A DNA stretch of 64,000 bases, from positions 3,032,972-3,096,971 of the forward strand of contig NZ_AP023032.1 in assembly GCF_019670105.1 (NCBI RefSeq). Direction: 5' to 3'. This DNA is from Agarivorans albus. Lineage in GTDB: Bacteria > Pseudomonadota > Gammaproteobacteria > Enterobacterales > Celerinatantimonadaceae. The notes under the pieces are model-generated. The model was not told the DNA's origin and ran no database searches. It saw only the letters and a program-made list of their open reading frames with translations. Each line of letters opens with the position of its first letter. Position 1 is the stretch's first letter. This document shows, piece after piece, positions 38,949 through 48,775 of the stretch. Both the position numbers and the translations under genes were made by a program.

Positions 38949-39830
38949 ATGCAGTATTTCGCTAAGCAACTATCATCAACAGAGCTATACACCACCGCCA
39001 GTAGCTTACTGGTATTTACGGATTTAGATGGCACCTTGTTAGATCATGATAGTTATAGTTTTGAGGCTGCCGTACCCAGTTTAAACCAGTTAAAGCTTCT
39101 AAAAGTGCCGGTTATCTTTAATACCAGTAAAACCTTTATGGAAGTATTAGAGCTGCAGAAAAAGATGGCCTTACAACAGCCTTTTGCCATCGAAAACGGC
39201 TCAGCCGTTTGTATTCCAGCCGACAGCCCTATTCAACATGAGCAGCTCAGCCCTATTAATGTTGGCAAACAGCATTGGAAAATAAAGACCTTTGGCCCTA
39301 GCTACCCCGACATTTGCCAATACCTTAGTGTTTTGCGCCAACAGCACCATTTTCGCTTCCAAGGGTTTAACGACATGAACCTAAGCGAAGTACAGCTTAA
39401 TACCGGTTTAGCAAAATACGATGCGCAATTGGCCAAGCAAAGAATGGCCTCAGAGCCACTACTTTGGAATGACAGCGATGCGCAACTAAAGGTGTTTACC
39501 GAGAAGCTTGCCGAACACAATTTAGCGGTAATAAAAGGGGGTCGCTTTTATCATGTAAAAGCCAAGTTTGATAAAGCCGACGCCATGCACTGGTTTAACA
39601 AAATATATAAAGACCATTTTCAGCGCAACTTTACCAACATAGCCCTAGGTGATAGCGATAACGACCTAAGTATGCTGGAACAAGCTGACATTCCAGTAGT
39701 GATTCCTCGCAAACACTCTCAAGCACTGGTAATTAACCACCCAAATTCTTGCCAAGCACCCCACCCCGGGCCGCATGGCTGGCATCAATCGATGCAACAA
39801 ATTTTACATTCCTTACTTAATGGAGCATAA
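38949..39830 (+). CDS. Glucosyl/mannosyl-3-phosphoglycerate phosphatase
   Basis: 293 residues of the HAD-IIB (Cof-like) group. Motif I LVFTDLDGTLLDHDS, motif II FNTSKT, motif IV ALGDSDNDLSML. This is the mannosyl-3-phosphoglycerate phosphatase (MpgP/YedP) family, which removes the phosphate from mannosyl- or glucosyl-3-phosphoglycerate. The start at 38949 follows AGGGG; the earlier in-frame start at 38892 has none. The synthase gene starts 2 bp after its stop, which makes the pathway assignment firm, with glucosylglycerate the more likely product. Confidence 0.85.
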   Translation: MQYFAKQLSSTELYTTASSLLVFTDLDGTLLDHDSYSFEAAVPSLNQLKLLKVPVIFNTSKTFMEVLELQKKMALQQPFAIENGSAVCIPADSPIQHEQLSPINVGKQHWKIKTFGPSYPDICQYLSVLRQQHHFRFQGFNDMNLSEVQLNTGLAKYDAQLAKQRMASEPLLWNDSDAQLKVFTEKLAEHNLAVIKGGRFYHVKAKFDKADAMHWFNKIYKDHFQRNFTNIALGDSDNDLSMLEQADIPVVIPRKHSQALVINHPNSCQAPHPGPHGWHQSMQQILHSLLNGA

Positions 39831-39832
39831 CC

Positions 39833-41044
39833 ATGGCTGATTTTTATCAAAACGGTATTGTGACTACCTTACATAACTTAACTGATCGTCCACTCGAAGA
39901 GTTAGAACAGGAGCTCATAGCGTTTTCAAAAGTTAGACCTATGAGTTTGGTTCTACCTTCGCTATTTTCGGAGCTAGAGCGCCCGGCATTGGCAACCATT
40001 GTTGAAGAGTTAGCTAAGGTGCCTTACCTAAGCGAAATCATCATTGGTTTAGACTGTGCCACCGAAGAGCAATTTGCTTACGCAAAAGAATACTTCTCGG
40101 GCTTACCGCAGCACGTGCGCATATTGTGGAACGACGGTCCTCGCCTGCGCGCCTTAGACGCCCAACTCGCCGAGCACAACTTAGCCCCTAAAGAACCCGG
40201 TAAAGGCAGAAACGTTTGGTATTGTTTTGGTTACGCGCTTGCGTCTGGAAAAAGCAAAGCAGTGGGTCTGCACGACTGTGACATTATCACCTACGACCGA
40301 AGCATGTTAGCTCGCCTAATGTACCCGGTAGCCAACCCTCTATTTAACTACGAGTTCTGTAAAGGTTTTTACGCCCGCCATGCCGATGGCAAACTAAATG
40401 GCCGTGTGGCTCGCTTACTAGTAACGCCACTATTAAAAGCCTTGAAGAAAATTGAAGGTTATGACGATTACTTAGAATACCTAGATAGCTTCCGTTACTC
40501 TTTAGCGGGTGAGTTTTCAATGCAGTCAGACGTATTAAATGACTTGCGCATTCCATCAGACTGGGGTTTAGAGATAGGCGTATTATCTGAAATTTACCGC
40601 AATCACTCCACCAACCGAATTTGTCAGGTAGACATTGCAGATGTTTACGACCATAAACACCAAGACTTAAGCCTAGACAACTTAGACGCTGGCTTAGCTA
40701 AAATGGCCACCGATATTAGTAAGGCGGTCATTCGTAAGTTAGCAACCCAAGGACATACATTCAGCCCCGGCAAACTACGTACACTAAAAGCTACTTACTA
40801 CCGTATGGCCTTAGATTTCATTGAAAACTACCATGCAGACGCATTAATCAATGGTTTAACCCTAGATCGCCACTCTGAAGAAGATGCAGTAGAACTGTTT
40901 TCTAAAGCGGTAATGCAAGCAGGTGAAACCTTCTTAGAAAATCCTTCTGCCACACCATTCATACCAAGTTGGAACCGAGTACAAAGTGCAGCGCCAGACT
41001 TTTTAGAGCGTTTGTACGAAGCTGTTGAAGCTGATAACTGCTAG
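39833..41044 (+). CDS. gpgS: Glucosyl-3-phosphoglycerate synthase-like glycosyltransferase (GT81)
   Basis: 403 residues. GT-A fold with the metal-binding acidic motif in VGLHDCDIITYDR, conserved PGKGRNVWYCFGYALA before it and FSMQSDVLNDLRIPSDWGLEIGVL-type acceptor region after. This is the GpgS/MpgS-related group that joins glucose from an NDP donor to 3-phosphoglycerate; the phosphatase encoded upstream then gives glucosylglycerate, a compatible solute for salt or nitrogen stress. The two genes are 2 bp apart. The sugar (glucose or mannose) is inferred from resemblance to GpgS and from galU and a GH13_18 phosphorylase nearby. Confidence 0.8.
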   Translation: MADFYQNGIVTTLHNLTDRPLEELEQELIAFSKVRPMSLVLPSLFSELERPALATIVEELAKVPYLSEIIIGLDCATEEQFAYAKEYFSGLPQHVRILWNDGPRLRALDAQLAEHNLAPKEPGKGRNVWYCFGYALASGKSKAVGLHDCDIITYDRSMLARLMYPVANPLFNYEFCKGFYARHADGKLNGRVARLLVTPLLKALKKIEGYDDYLEYLDSFRYSLAGEFSMQSDVLNDLRIPSDWGLEIGVLSEIYRNHSTNRICQVDIADVYDHKHQDLSLDNLDAGLAKMATDISKAVIRKLATQGHTFSPGKLRTLKATYYRMALDFIENYHADALINGLTLDRHSEEDAVELFSKAVMQAGETFLENPSATPFIPSWNRVQSAAPDFLERLYEAVEADNC

Positions 41045-41068
41045 ATTTTCAGATTAACTCTCACTAAA

Positions 41069-41097
41069 AAGCTTGTTCTTTGAACAAGCTTTTTTAT
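41069..41097 (+). terminator. Terminator of the glucosylglycerate operon
   Basis: 10-bp perfect stem AAGCTTGTTC / GAACAAGCTT with a 3-nt loop and a T run, 24 bp after the gpgS stop. Confidence 0.92.
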
Positions 41098-41179
41098 TGC
41101 CCCGCATTCGTAAAAAGTCAATTTAACATCCTATCCCTTCTTACAATCGCTACAGATAAGCACAACGGAAGTAATGAAT

Positions 41180-41305
41180 ATGAATCGTAAACGAATGGCA
41201 GCAATGATCGTTTTTTTAGCCACCGTATTAGCGCTAGATTTTGAGATTATGGCTGAAGAATTATTAGACTCGCGCAGTAGCCAAAGCTCGCAATTTGATC
41301 AGTAA
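41180..41305 (+). CDS. Small single-span membrane protein (41 aa)
   Basis: MNRKRMAAMIVFLATVLAL, then an acidic tail ending FDQ and TAA. A basic start plus a 13-residue hydrophobic stretch suggests an inner-membrane anchor or signal. GGAAG lies 8 nt before this ATG; an ATG two codons earlier is too close to it. The PilZ gene starts 39 bp later on the same strand, so they may be co-transcribed. Too short for most gene finders; no family recognised. Confidence 0.5.
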   Translation: MNRKRMAAMIVFLATVLALDFEIMAEELLDSRSSQSSQFDQ

Positions 41306-41344
41306 AGTATAACGCCGCAGGGCAATAACAAGAGGGTTAGCAAC

Positions 41345-42055
41345 TTGAGCAAACATCAAATCACCACTGATAGAACAACCATTGTAAATACCCTAACTAA
41401 ATTAAGCCCTGGCGCAATGGTCGACATTCAATTGTCGGCAAACAAGCTACAACGTATTAAAGCCAAACTGGTGGGTTATCAAGAAGGTGCTTACTTTGCC
41501 TTTTCTTTGCCTCAACACATTTATGCCCAGCAGCAAGACCATATGTTTGAAGGTAAAAGTTGTGTGATAAGAATGATCGTTGAGGGTGATGCAGGCCTGT
41601 GTGTCGCCTTTAAAACCAAGCTCATCACCATAAACAAAAAGCCACAAATTATGCTATTTGTTGAATACCCAGAGCAGATCGAGTTTATTCAGCTTCGCCA
41701 TAAAAGCCGCATTAATACTCACCTACCAGTAGTAATTAGTGAGCAGCAAGCAGCCAGCGTTTCGGCTGAGCAAGCATCCAGCAATATGTTGGAAGGCGTA
41801 GTACTAGATTTGTCGGAGGGTGGCTGCCGAATAGAATTAGCAGCGCCATCTCAAAGCTTAAGTATGGTGTTTGTACAAATAATCTTACGTTTCCCACTCA
41901 ACCCAGAAAAGCCAATAGTGTTAAACGGCACCATTAAAAGCCAGCAGCAAACCAGCGACAAATTGAGAGTGGGCATTCAATTTGATGCCAACAAACAGCT
42001 CAAAGCAGTATTCAACAAGCTTAATATGTTTAACCACCCTAGCTTGGCGGCCTAA
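41345..42055 (+). CDS. PilZ-domain c-di-GMP-binding protein
   Basis: 236 residues. An N-terminal YcgR-like segment (about 15-105) is followed by a PilZ domain: RHKSRINTHLPVVI supplies the RxxxR motif and LDLSEGGCRIEL the DxSxxG motif, so c-di-GMP binding residues are present. Such proteins alter motility or surface polysaccharide when c-di-GMP is high. The start is TTG 41345 with GAGGG 8 nt upstream; the next ATG would remove much of the N-domain. Confidence 0.85.
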   Translation: MSKHQITTDRTTIVNTLTKLSPGAMVDIQLSANKLQRIKAKLVGYQEGAYFAFSLPQHIYAQQQDHMFEGKSCVIRMIVEGDAGLCVAFKTKLITINKKPQIMLFVEYPEQIEFIQLRHKSRINTHLPVVISEQQAASVSAEQASSNMLEGVVLDLSEGGCRIELAAPSQSLSMVFVQIILRFPLNPEKPIVLNGTIKSQQQTSDKLRVGIQFDANKQLKAVFNKLNMFNHPSLAA

Positions 42056-42082
42056 AAAGCAGCAATGAACAGCGCTGCTAAC

Positions 42083-42484
42083 TTAGCCTTTTTTGTCGTG
42101 AAGCAATTTATCTATTTGATAGATAACTTCTAATTGTTCTGCATTTCTCGACAATAGAGCATCCCACATTTTTAACATAGAAGCTTTTGCCGGAGGCTTA
42201 ACGCCAGCCTCTCTCTCTGCCGCAGTAAGCGGCAATAGTTGCACCACACTAATATCCATGGCTTTTGCAATAGCACACATGTCTAACATGGTTAGTTGGC
42301 TGGTGCCTTCGCGATCTAATTTTGCGTAAACCGAGCTGGTAGGTAAATTCGCTTTATTTGCTAAGGTTTTTTTAGACCAAGCCAAGTTGGCCATTAAAAA
42401 CTCTAAACGCTCTATTTGCATCCCACGTATTTGCGCATCCTTAAGCCCAAAAAACTCATACCCTTCGCTGTCTAAATCTGGCAT
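42083..42484 (-). CDS. XRE-family transcription regulator
   Basis: 133 residues. Helix-turn-helix: IERLEFLMANLAWSKKTLAN, then LPTSSVYAKLDREGTSQLTM, and AIAKAMDISVVQLLPL. A C-terminal 40-residue helix (LLSRNAEQLEVIYQIDKLLHDKK) may dimerise. Target unknown; it converges with the PilZ gene and is divergent from the lipoprotein gene at 42603, which could be its target. Confidence 0.75.
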   Translation of the reverse strand: MPDLDSEGYEFFGLKDAQIRGMQIERLEFLMANLAWSKKTLANKANLPTSSVYAKLDREGTSQLTMLDMCAIAKAMDISVVQLLPLTAAEREAGVKPPAKASMLKMWDALLSRNAEQLEVIYQIDKLLHDKKG

Positions 42485-42602
42485 TCCAAAATCCGTAATT
42501 TAGTTCTCTCAGCCTTCCAATATATAGAAAGTCCCTTTGTTAAGCTAACACCAAGCTACAAAACCAAAGTGCAGTAATGCTATCAAATATGAGGATAACA
42601 AA

Positions 42603-43385
42603 ATGAGTGGACCAACAAAGTGTGGATTCAAACAAGGTTATTTATTCGCTTTTCATCCAGAACTAAAAGCTTCACTAATCATTAAACTACTATTTGCAGT
42701 AAGTGCATTACTATTGCTTAGCGCCTGTGAACCTAAAGGAGCCGTAGATTTGCGCAGTAAATGCAGCAGCAATTGCGATAGAAACGGCAATAACGGCCAC
42801 ATTCCCACTCCACCAAAGGGAGCCACGTTAACCACTGCTGGAATCTATCGTGACCACGCGAATGACCATGTAGCCACCATCGACCAAAATGGCAGAGTGT
42901 TGTTTTGGGATGACTACTCCCAAGACCGTGAACTTGAACAACGAGCGTTAGTACAACGAGTGGTGAGTCTTGAAACAGCTTACCTAGAAAACAAATCCTG
43001 CATGCTAGCTTATAACGGCAGCTTATCAGATCATCACTATAGTTTTAGCCAAGAAGACAACAACTTACTATTTTCAAGTTCTTGCGGAGATGCAAGGTTC
43101 TACCGAAAAGCACTGTCACCGAGCCCTAAAACTAGCACTCAAATGTTCTCTGACTCGCCACAAATGCTGTTTCACATTTCCGGTGAAAGCCTAGAGTTAA
43201 GCCAAACATTTGTTAGCAATATAGAAGGTGAAAAAGCCGAATTATCAGCCAATGGTTTCCTAAGCCTCCCTGATCCCAATAACCATTGTGTTCAAGAGTT
43301 CTTAATAGATCATCTAGCACTTATTTTGCTGAGTAGCCCAAATTGCCAAGATACAGGTTTCGAATCAGGTATTTATAGCTATTAG
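42603..43385 (+). CDS. Lipoprotein of unknown function
   Basis: 260 residues. The hydrophobic segment IIKLLFAVSALLLLSAC ends in a lipobox with Cys42. The n-region is unusually long (about 25 residues), but GAGGA 6 nt before ATG 42603 supports this start and no later start codon fits. Mature part: four more cysteines, mostly beta, with no family recognised (TAGIYRDHANDHVATIDQNG, TGFESGIYSY). Divergent from the XRE gene by 118 bp. Confidence 0.6.
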   Translation: MSGPTKCGFKQGYLFAFHPELKASLIIKLLFAVSALLLLSACEPKGAVDLRSKCSSNCDRNGNNGHIPTPPKGATLTTAGIYRDHANDHVATIDQNGRVLFWDDYSQDRELEQRALVQRVVSLETAYLENKSCMLAYNGSLSDHHYSFSQEDNNLLFSSSCGDARFYRKALSPSPKTSTQMFSDSPQMLFHISGESLELSQTFVSNIEGEKAELSANGFLSLPDPNNHCVQEFLIDHLALILLSSPNCQDTGFESGIYSY

Positions 43386-43592
43386 TCGCTCATTTCTTCA
43401 TAAGGCCAAGCCATAAAAACGCGCTTTAACAAGGCAAAGGCGCACCACATTGAGACATGAGCACCACTAAAGACCACAAAGCAAGTACACAAAACAACCA
43501 AAGCGAACAACAAATAAACAAAAGCATCAAAAATAAGCCCCATTTTAATGCAAGGCATTAATTTTGCTTAAAAAAGGCAAAAAATAATATAA

Positions 43593-45731
43593 ATGGACTT
43601 AGACTCTATGCAATTAACACAACAAGAAAAACACTGGTTACCTATTTTTGGTAACAGCGGAAAGCTAGCTATGCGTAAAGCGAGCTGGTTAAACCGAAAA
43701 CGAAAGCCACAACTAAAACAAACCTTTGAAAGCATCTCGAGTACACGAGTAAAACTATTACAAGGCTGGGCCAATACCCAATGGGATTTTCTTCAAGATG
43801 CTATGTTTTATCTCGCCACCAAACCCTTAGAACAACAACCGGAAGTTCTGTCTCAGTTGCTAAGCCGCAATAGTGACTTCTCTGAACTATTTATTGTTGA
43901 TTCTCAAGGCAAGGTTAGCGCCAGTAGCTATAAGCCACATACAGGACAAATAGCTGCTAGCAAACAAGCCCTAGAGCAAGGCCTTAGCCAGCAATTTTTG
44001 CACGGCCCTTATCAAGATCCACGCACCCTAGCCCCTGGTCCGTCTAGCTCAAAATTTCATGACCAAGTTACCTTAATGTTCTACCAGCCTTTGGAGGTTA
44101 ACGGTGACGTGGTGGGCTGCTTATGTGGCCGAGTGCCTAACGATGTATTGGGTGATTTAATTCAGCGCGAAGCTGGTCACATATATAGTGAGTCGGGTGA
44201 CAATTACATTTTCATGGTGGATGCCAATTTTGACCCGAGCATTAAGCCAGGTACCGCATTGTCTCGTTCACGCTTTGAAGACAACACCTTTTCTCATGGG
44301 GAAAACTTAAAATCTGGAGTGAGCACCGATTGGGGCACAGTAAAAGTAGCCAAACATACCGAGTTTGAAATCAGATTTACTGATCCAGCCACTAATGAGC
44401 TACACCCAGGCGTGAGAGAAACCATCAAAAATGGCAGTAACCTGTTTATCGATTACCCCGGTTATTCGGATTACCGACACATTCCGGTGATTGGTAAAGG
44501 CATTACCTTTCAGCTACGCGGTTCACTTGATCGCTGGGGAATGATGTGTGAAGCCGACCTTGAAGAAGTATATCGCCACCGTTCACTAAGCCATAAGTTA
44601 AGCAACAAATACTTAATAAGCTCACTGTTTAGCCTTGTACCTCCTCTATTAATTGCTCAACAATTCGCCCTTAGCATTAATCAACTAGCTGGGCTACTGG
44701 TGTTATTTTCAGCCCTTAGCTTCTTTGGTTTTAAGCAAATCGTCGCTAAGCCATTGGCTAAACGTTTAGAAAACATGAGTGGGGTGATTCAAACCATTGC
44801 CGAAGGTGATGGCGACTTAAAACGTCGCTTAGATGCTAATAAGTTTAAGCCCGACGAAACCGGTGATTTAGGCCGTTGGATTAACAGCTTTATTGATAAC
44901 CTTGAAGGCGTTGTCGGCGGTATTATTTATGCCTCTAACGAGGTTAAACAGGTGAGCAGCTCTATGTTGCGTCGCTGTGGAGTGGTTGATAACTGTACTC
45001 AACAAACCTCCAATTCCATCGACTCACTGCTTAACTTAGCGCAACACCAACAAACCGACATTGTTAAAGCCACTCGGTCTGCCGAGAACCTACAGCAAGT
45101 AATGACCGACATGGTTGAAAATGCCGAAACCGAATACCAGCACGCCGTAGAAAATACTCAAGAAATCAAACGCATTGTAGAAGCTTCAGCCAAAAGCGTT
45201 AACCAAGTTAACGATGAAATGAAGCAAATCGAAGACATTGTGAAGCTAATTACCGAGATCACCGAGCAAACCAACTTACTGGCGCTAAATGCCGCCATTG
45301 AAGCAGCACGCGCCGGTGAACATGGTCGTGGCTTTTCGGTCGTGGCCGACGAAGTGAGAAATCTTGCCACGCGAACTTCAGACGCAGCCAAGCACATTGG
45401 CAACACCATGGGTAAACTGCGTGTTAAAACCGAAACGGCTGTCGATTACATGGAGCAAGGCGTTAAAAATGTTGACCAAAGCTCTGCCCTGCTGGACTCT
45501 GGCAGCCGTAGCGACGAACTACAACAAGCGGTCGAAAGTATGTTCACTACCATTAATATGATTGCCGGCAACAGTGAACGTCATAGCGAAACTGCCGAGC
45601 AGGCTCAAGTGACGACCTCTTCCTTAGAGCTATCATCTCAGCAACTAACTCGCCGAACCACGCTAGTGAAAAACTCAATTATTCGCCTGCATCAACTAGT
45701 CGAACGCTTTGAAGTGACAAAAGCCGCATAA
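43593..45731 (+). CDS. Methyl-accepting chemotaxis protein with N-terminal cache-like sensor
   Basis: 712 residues. No N-terminal membrane segment is seen. Residues 60-330 look like a Cache-type sensor ([21 protein letters not shown] and a later [18 protein letters not shown]). Two adjacent membrane spans follow (about 345-385), then a HAMP-like linker and the signalling domain with the CheA/CheW hairpin ([32 protein letters not shown]). With only a membrane hairpin in the middle, both sensor and signalling parts would be cytoplasmic. Ligand unknown. Strong terminator after the gene. Confidence 0.88.
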   Translation: MDLDSMQLTQQEKHWLPIFGNSGKLAMRKASWLNRKRKPQLKQTFESISSTRVKLLQGWANTQWDFLQDAMFYLATKPLEQQPEVLSQLLSRNSDFSELFIVDSQGKVSASSYKPHTGQIAASKQALEQGLSQQFLHGPYQDPRTLAPGPSSSKFHDQVTLMFYQPLEVNGDVVGCLCGRVPNDVLGDLIQREAGHIYSESGDNYIFMVDANFDPSIKPGTALSRSRFEDNTFSHGENLKSGVSTDWGTVKVAKHTEFEIRFTDPATNELHPGVRETIKNGSNLFIDYPGYSDYRHIPVIGKGITFQLRGSLDRWGMMCEADLEEVYRHRSLSHKLSNKYLISSLFSLVPPLLIAQQFALSINQLAGLLVLFSALSFFGFKQIVAKPLAKRLENMSGVIQTIAEGDGDLKRRLDANKFKPDETGDLGRWINSFIDNLEGVVGGIIYASNEVKQVSSSMLRRCGVVDNCTQQTSNSIDSLLNLAQHQQTDIVKATRSAENLQQVMTDMVENAETEYQHAVENTQEIKRIVEASAKSVNQVNDEMKQIEDIVKLITEITEQTNLLALNAAIEAARAGEHGRGFSVVADEVRNLATRTSDAAKHIGNTMGKLRVKTETAVDYMEQGVKNVDQSSALLDSGSRSDELQQAVESMFTTINMIAGNSERHSETAEQAQVTTSSLELSSQQLTRRTTLVKNSIIRLHQLVERFEVTKAA

Positions 45732-45755
45732 GCAACCATCATCCCTAAACTAAAA

Positions 45756-45782
45756 AACCAGCGCTTGGCGCTGGTTTTTTTT
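45756..45782 (+). terminator. Terminator of the MCP gene
   Basis: 9-bp stem AACCAGCGC / GCGCTGGTT with loop TTG and T6, preceded by A6; can work on both strands and so also serves the beta-barrel gene. Confidence 0.92.
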
Positions 45783-45814
45783 ATTTAGCTAAATATTTTA
45801 AACTAAGCCCAAGC

Positions 45815-46375
45815 CTAGAACTTGTATTTAGCGCCAAAATAAAAGCTAGAGTAATCAACTGATAGACTATCTATATCTGCAGCAACATTTTTATAGCCTA
45901 GCGCTAAACCGAATCTGTTTGCATCGTAACCCGCTTCAAGACCGTAGGTAAAACCTAATCCATCATCTTCAGCTTTAATAGAGCCTTGGTCGTCTCTAAC
46001 TTCAAGTTCTACGCTATATGAGCCTACACCGACCAATCCAGCTAGGTACAAGCCACTATCTGAAAACTTGTAAGTAGGTTTTACATTTAACGACAAGCCT
46101 GAACCAGTTGTTTCCATGCTAAGACCATTATTACTCATCGTGTTGCTTCCCATATATAGGTATTCGATTTCGCCGTCGATAAGCCAACCGCCATCCAAAT
46201 CGAAGCGCTTACCAAAAGCGAACGACGCCCCTAAATCAAGATCTTGACTCAGAGCGTCAATGTCAATTGTACCGGTAGGAAGTAAGTTTAGACCTACGTA
46301 AAAATCTCGAGGAGCATCAGATGCATTGGCGCCAAATGCCAACAAACTTAGGCCAATTAATGCTGCTTTTTTCAT
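45815..46375 (-). CDS. Outer-membrane beta-barrel protein
   Basis: 186 residues. Signal peptide MKKAALIGLSLLAFGANA, then alternating amphipathic strands typical of an 8-stranded barrel (DFYVGLNLLPTG, GLTYGLEAGYDANRFGLALGYK-like segments, closing SSFYFGAKYKF with terminal Phe, the usual outer-membrane assembly signal). No specific function seen. ATG 46375 preceded by AAGGA. The 267 bp upstream are AT-rich and hold no gene. Confidence 0.8.
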   Translation of the reverse strand: MKKAALIGLSLLAFGANASDAPRDFYVGLNLLPTGTIDIDALSQDLDLGASFAFGKRFDLDGGWLIDGEIEYLYMGSNTMSNNGLSMETTGSGLSLNVKPTYKFSDSGLYLAGLVGVGSYSVELEVRDDQGSIKAEDDGLGFTYGLEAGYDANRFGLALGYKNVAADIDSLSVDYSSFYFGAKYKF

Positions 46376-46642
46376 TGCATATCCTTATACATAAATTGCA
46401 GAAATCGTTTTGCGAAGTCTTAGGCCTTTAATACTTTAAAAGTAAAATAAGGCAAAAGAACAACCGCGGATTAAACAGCAAATTGGTGAACCAATCAAGA
46501 GTGATATTTATCTTTTTGTAGACAAATATCTCATCTTTGACAAAAGATTCAATAAAGTATAAAAACCATACAAAACAAATAAAAGGAATAGAAAAGTTAA
46601 GCAACACAATAGTAAAGAAACAACTATTGGTATACCAATTTA

Positions 46643-48361
46643 CTAATCTGGCACTAACCACAGCACCTGATAAGGCTTGAGCTTATACTCAGCCAGTATC
46701 ACTTTTTCATCACTCAGTAAGTCTTCACATTCAGCTTGATAAGCCTGCGGCAGCTGGGCGTAGTGCTCTACTTGTTGTGGGTATTTGGTCAAGTTAAACA
46801 CGGCCAACAAGCCATTGCGCTTGGCGCCGTCGTCTGCAGTTCTTGGGGCATCGCCTCGCTGTAATACAAACAGAGCGTCACCACAGTCATAAACCCGCTG
46901 GGCAGCTTCAGGATGAAAAGCTGCGATGGTTTTGCGTAAGGCCAGTAAATCGCGATAGCGCTGAAAAACCAGCGCTTGCGAGCTATGCTCTTGTGCCAAT
47001 AGCTTCTCAAAATCTTGACGATCCCAGCGATGACGGTTAATTGAACGAGTGCGGCCTGTTTGCTCAACCAACGATTGGTCATTTTCAGTGGCGGTTAAGC
47101 TATGAATGTAAATGCCGGGAATGCCTTGCAAGCTCAATAGCAATTTTTGGCTACATAAAAAGCGCTCGACTTGCCATTGGTCTGATCCGGTACGTGTTCC
47201 TTGTAAAGCGTCAAATAAGGAGATGTTTAGCTCGTAAGGGTTTTGAGTACCATCTCCGTTAGACTTCATGCTTACAAAGCCACCAAAATTGTGTACCGAC
47301 TCAGCTAAGTCTGCAATTTCGTGTTTGGGAATAATCTGTTCAACCGCCCTCACCCCTATACCATCGTGTGACGCAACAAAGTTGAAGTAGTTACAGCCTT
47401 TTGGCAAAGCCACTAAATCCCTCGCCCACGCAGTTAGGTAATGGCCGTTGCCTCGGTTTAGAGCGTGTAATAATAAAGGCGGTAGCGCAAACTGGTAGAC
47501 CATGTGGGCTTCGTCACCTTCACCAAAATAGCTAATATTTTCTTGGTGAGGCACGTTCGTTTCGGTGATTAACACCATATTAGGGTCCAGCTGCTCCATC
47601 ACCCAGCGCAGCAATTTAACAATGGCGTGGGTTTGTGGCAGGTGAATACAGTTAGTGCCGAGAATCTTCCATACAAAGGCCACAGCATCTAAACGAATAA
47701 AACGGGCACCATGCTTTAGATAGAACAAGAAAATATCCACAAAGGCTAACAGCACTTTAGGGTTAGCAAAATTTAAATCTATTTGATCATCACTAAAGGT
47801 GGCCCAAACATGTTTTAAGCCTTGGCGGGTATAAACATCAACAATTAGCGGGCTAGTTCGTGGGCGGGTTACAGCACTGTAATCAAGCGTAGGATCCGAT
47901 TCAACAAAGTAGTCCTGCCCTTCACCTGAGCCATTTACAAAATCATTAAACCATAAGCTTTGGCGGGAGCAGTGGTTCATTACCAAATCAAACATCAACT
48001 CAAAATCTTGATTTAACTTGGCTACATCGGTCCAATCACCAAGGCTGTAGTTAACTTGATAGTAGTCGATCACCGAAAAGCCATCATCGGAGCTAAAGGG
48101 GAAAAAAGGTAGAATATGCACCGAACTCACTAAGCCCGATAAGTACTCGCGTAAAAACTGATGCAAACTTTGTATAGGCATTAACTCATTGCTTAATACA
48201 CTGTCACCATAGGTTATTAATATCACGTCTTGTTCAGACCAAGCTTGATAGCGAGGAAAGCCGGCTTTGCTTTGTTCAATCTTTTGGATGATGTCTTGGC
48301 TTAAATTGGGGTCTAAGGATGTTCCATATACTTGCTTAAGTAATAACTCGAGTTCTTCCAT
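46643..48361 (-). CDS. GH13_18 phosphorylase (probably glucosylglycerate phosphorylase)
   Basis: 572 residues, related to sucrose phosphorylase. GH13 catalytic set: nucleophile in ARFIRLDAVAFVWK, acid/base in VLITETNVPHQENISYFG, transition-state Asp in FVASHDGIGVR. No signal peptide, so cytoplasmic. In this subfamily, longer members near glucosylglycerate genes act on glucosylglycerate (E. coli YcjM type), releasing glucose-1-phosphate. Synthesis genes 5.6 kb away and galU next door support this, but substrate cannot be proven from sequence. Start ATG 48361 has GGGAG upstream. Confidence 0.85.
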   Translation of the reverse strand: MEELELLLKQVYGTSLDPNLSQDIIQKIEQSKAGFPRYQAWSEQDVILITYGDSVLSNELMPIQSLHQFLREYLSGLVSSVHILPFFPFSSDDGFSVIDYYQVNYSLGDWTDVAKLNQDFELMFDLVMNHCSRQSLWFNDFVNGSGEGQDYFVESDPTLDYSAVTRPRTSPLIVDVYTRQGLKHVWATFSDDQIDLNFANPKVLLAFVDIFLFYLKHGARFIRLDAVAFVWKILGTNCIHLPQTHAIVKLLRWVMEQLDPNMVLITETNVPHQENISYFGEGDEAHMVYQFALPPLLLHALNRGNGHYLTAWARDLVALPKGCNYFNFVASHDGIGVRAVEQIIPKHEIADLAESVHNFGGFVSMKSNGDGTQNPYELNISLFDALQGTRTGSDQWQVERFLCSQKLLLSLQGIPGIYIHSLTATENDQSLVEQTGRTRSINRHRWDRQDFEKLLAQEHSSQALVFQRYRDLLALRKTIAAFHPEAAQRVYDCGDALFVLQRGDAPRTADDGAKRNGLLAVFNLTKYPQQVEHYAQLPQAYQAECEDLLSDEKVILAEYKLKPYQVLWLVPD

Positions 48362-48775
48362 AAAGGCTCCCACCATGGCTTGCTTAGCGTTCTATTAATA
48401 AAGTATTTCCAATAACTATGCCAAGGCTAGCTAACTGGGTCGCTCGAGCACATTTAAAATTAAGCAATTGTTTTATATGAATAAATTGTGAAATAAATAC
48501 CACCTACTTTTTATAGCTAGGAATAGACAGCCTAAATAGCGCAATAGCAATGTGCCATTTTAACGCAGCATTTAGCTTGGCCCTCTTGATTTGCACCATA
48601 AAGGTGCATAGCCAATCATACTCAAACCCAGTTAAATCAAAAATAAACCGATTATTTATAAACAAAACAATAATTTAGCTACTTTGTATCTATTCACGGC
48701 ATCGCTCTTGCTCTAGTAATTACAGATACTAACCAACCAACATTCAACAAGATTGTACGGTTACAAGGAGTTCCA
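48362..48775. other. Divergent promoter region between the phosphorylase gene and galU
   Basis: 414 bp without a gene, AT-rich near the middle (48470-48690). I see no clear operator or repeat. It must hold promoters for two divergent genes. Confidence 0.5.

Noticed and set aside
46626-46650. TATACCAATTTACTAA resembling the end of the 160-bp repeat element
   Set aside because: Only the terminal word is similar; the conserved core and the other end are missing.
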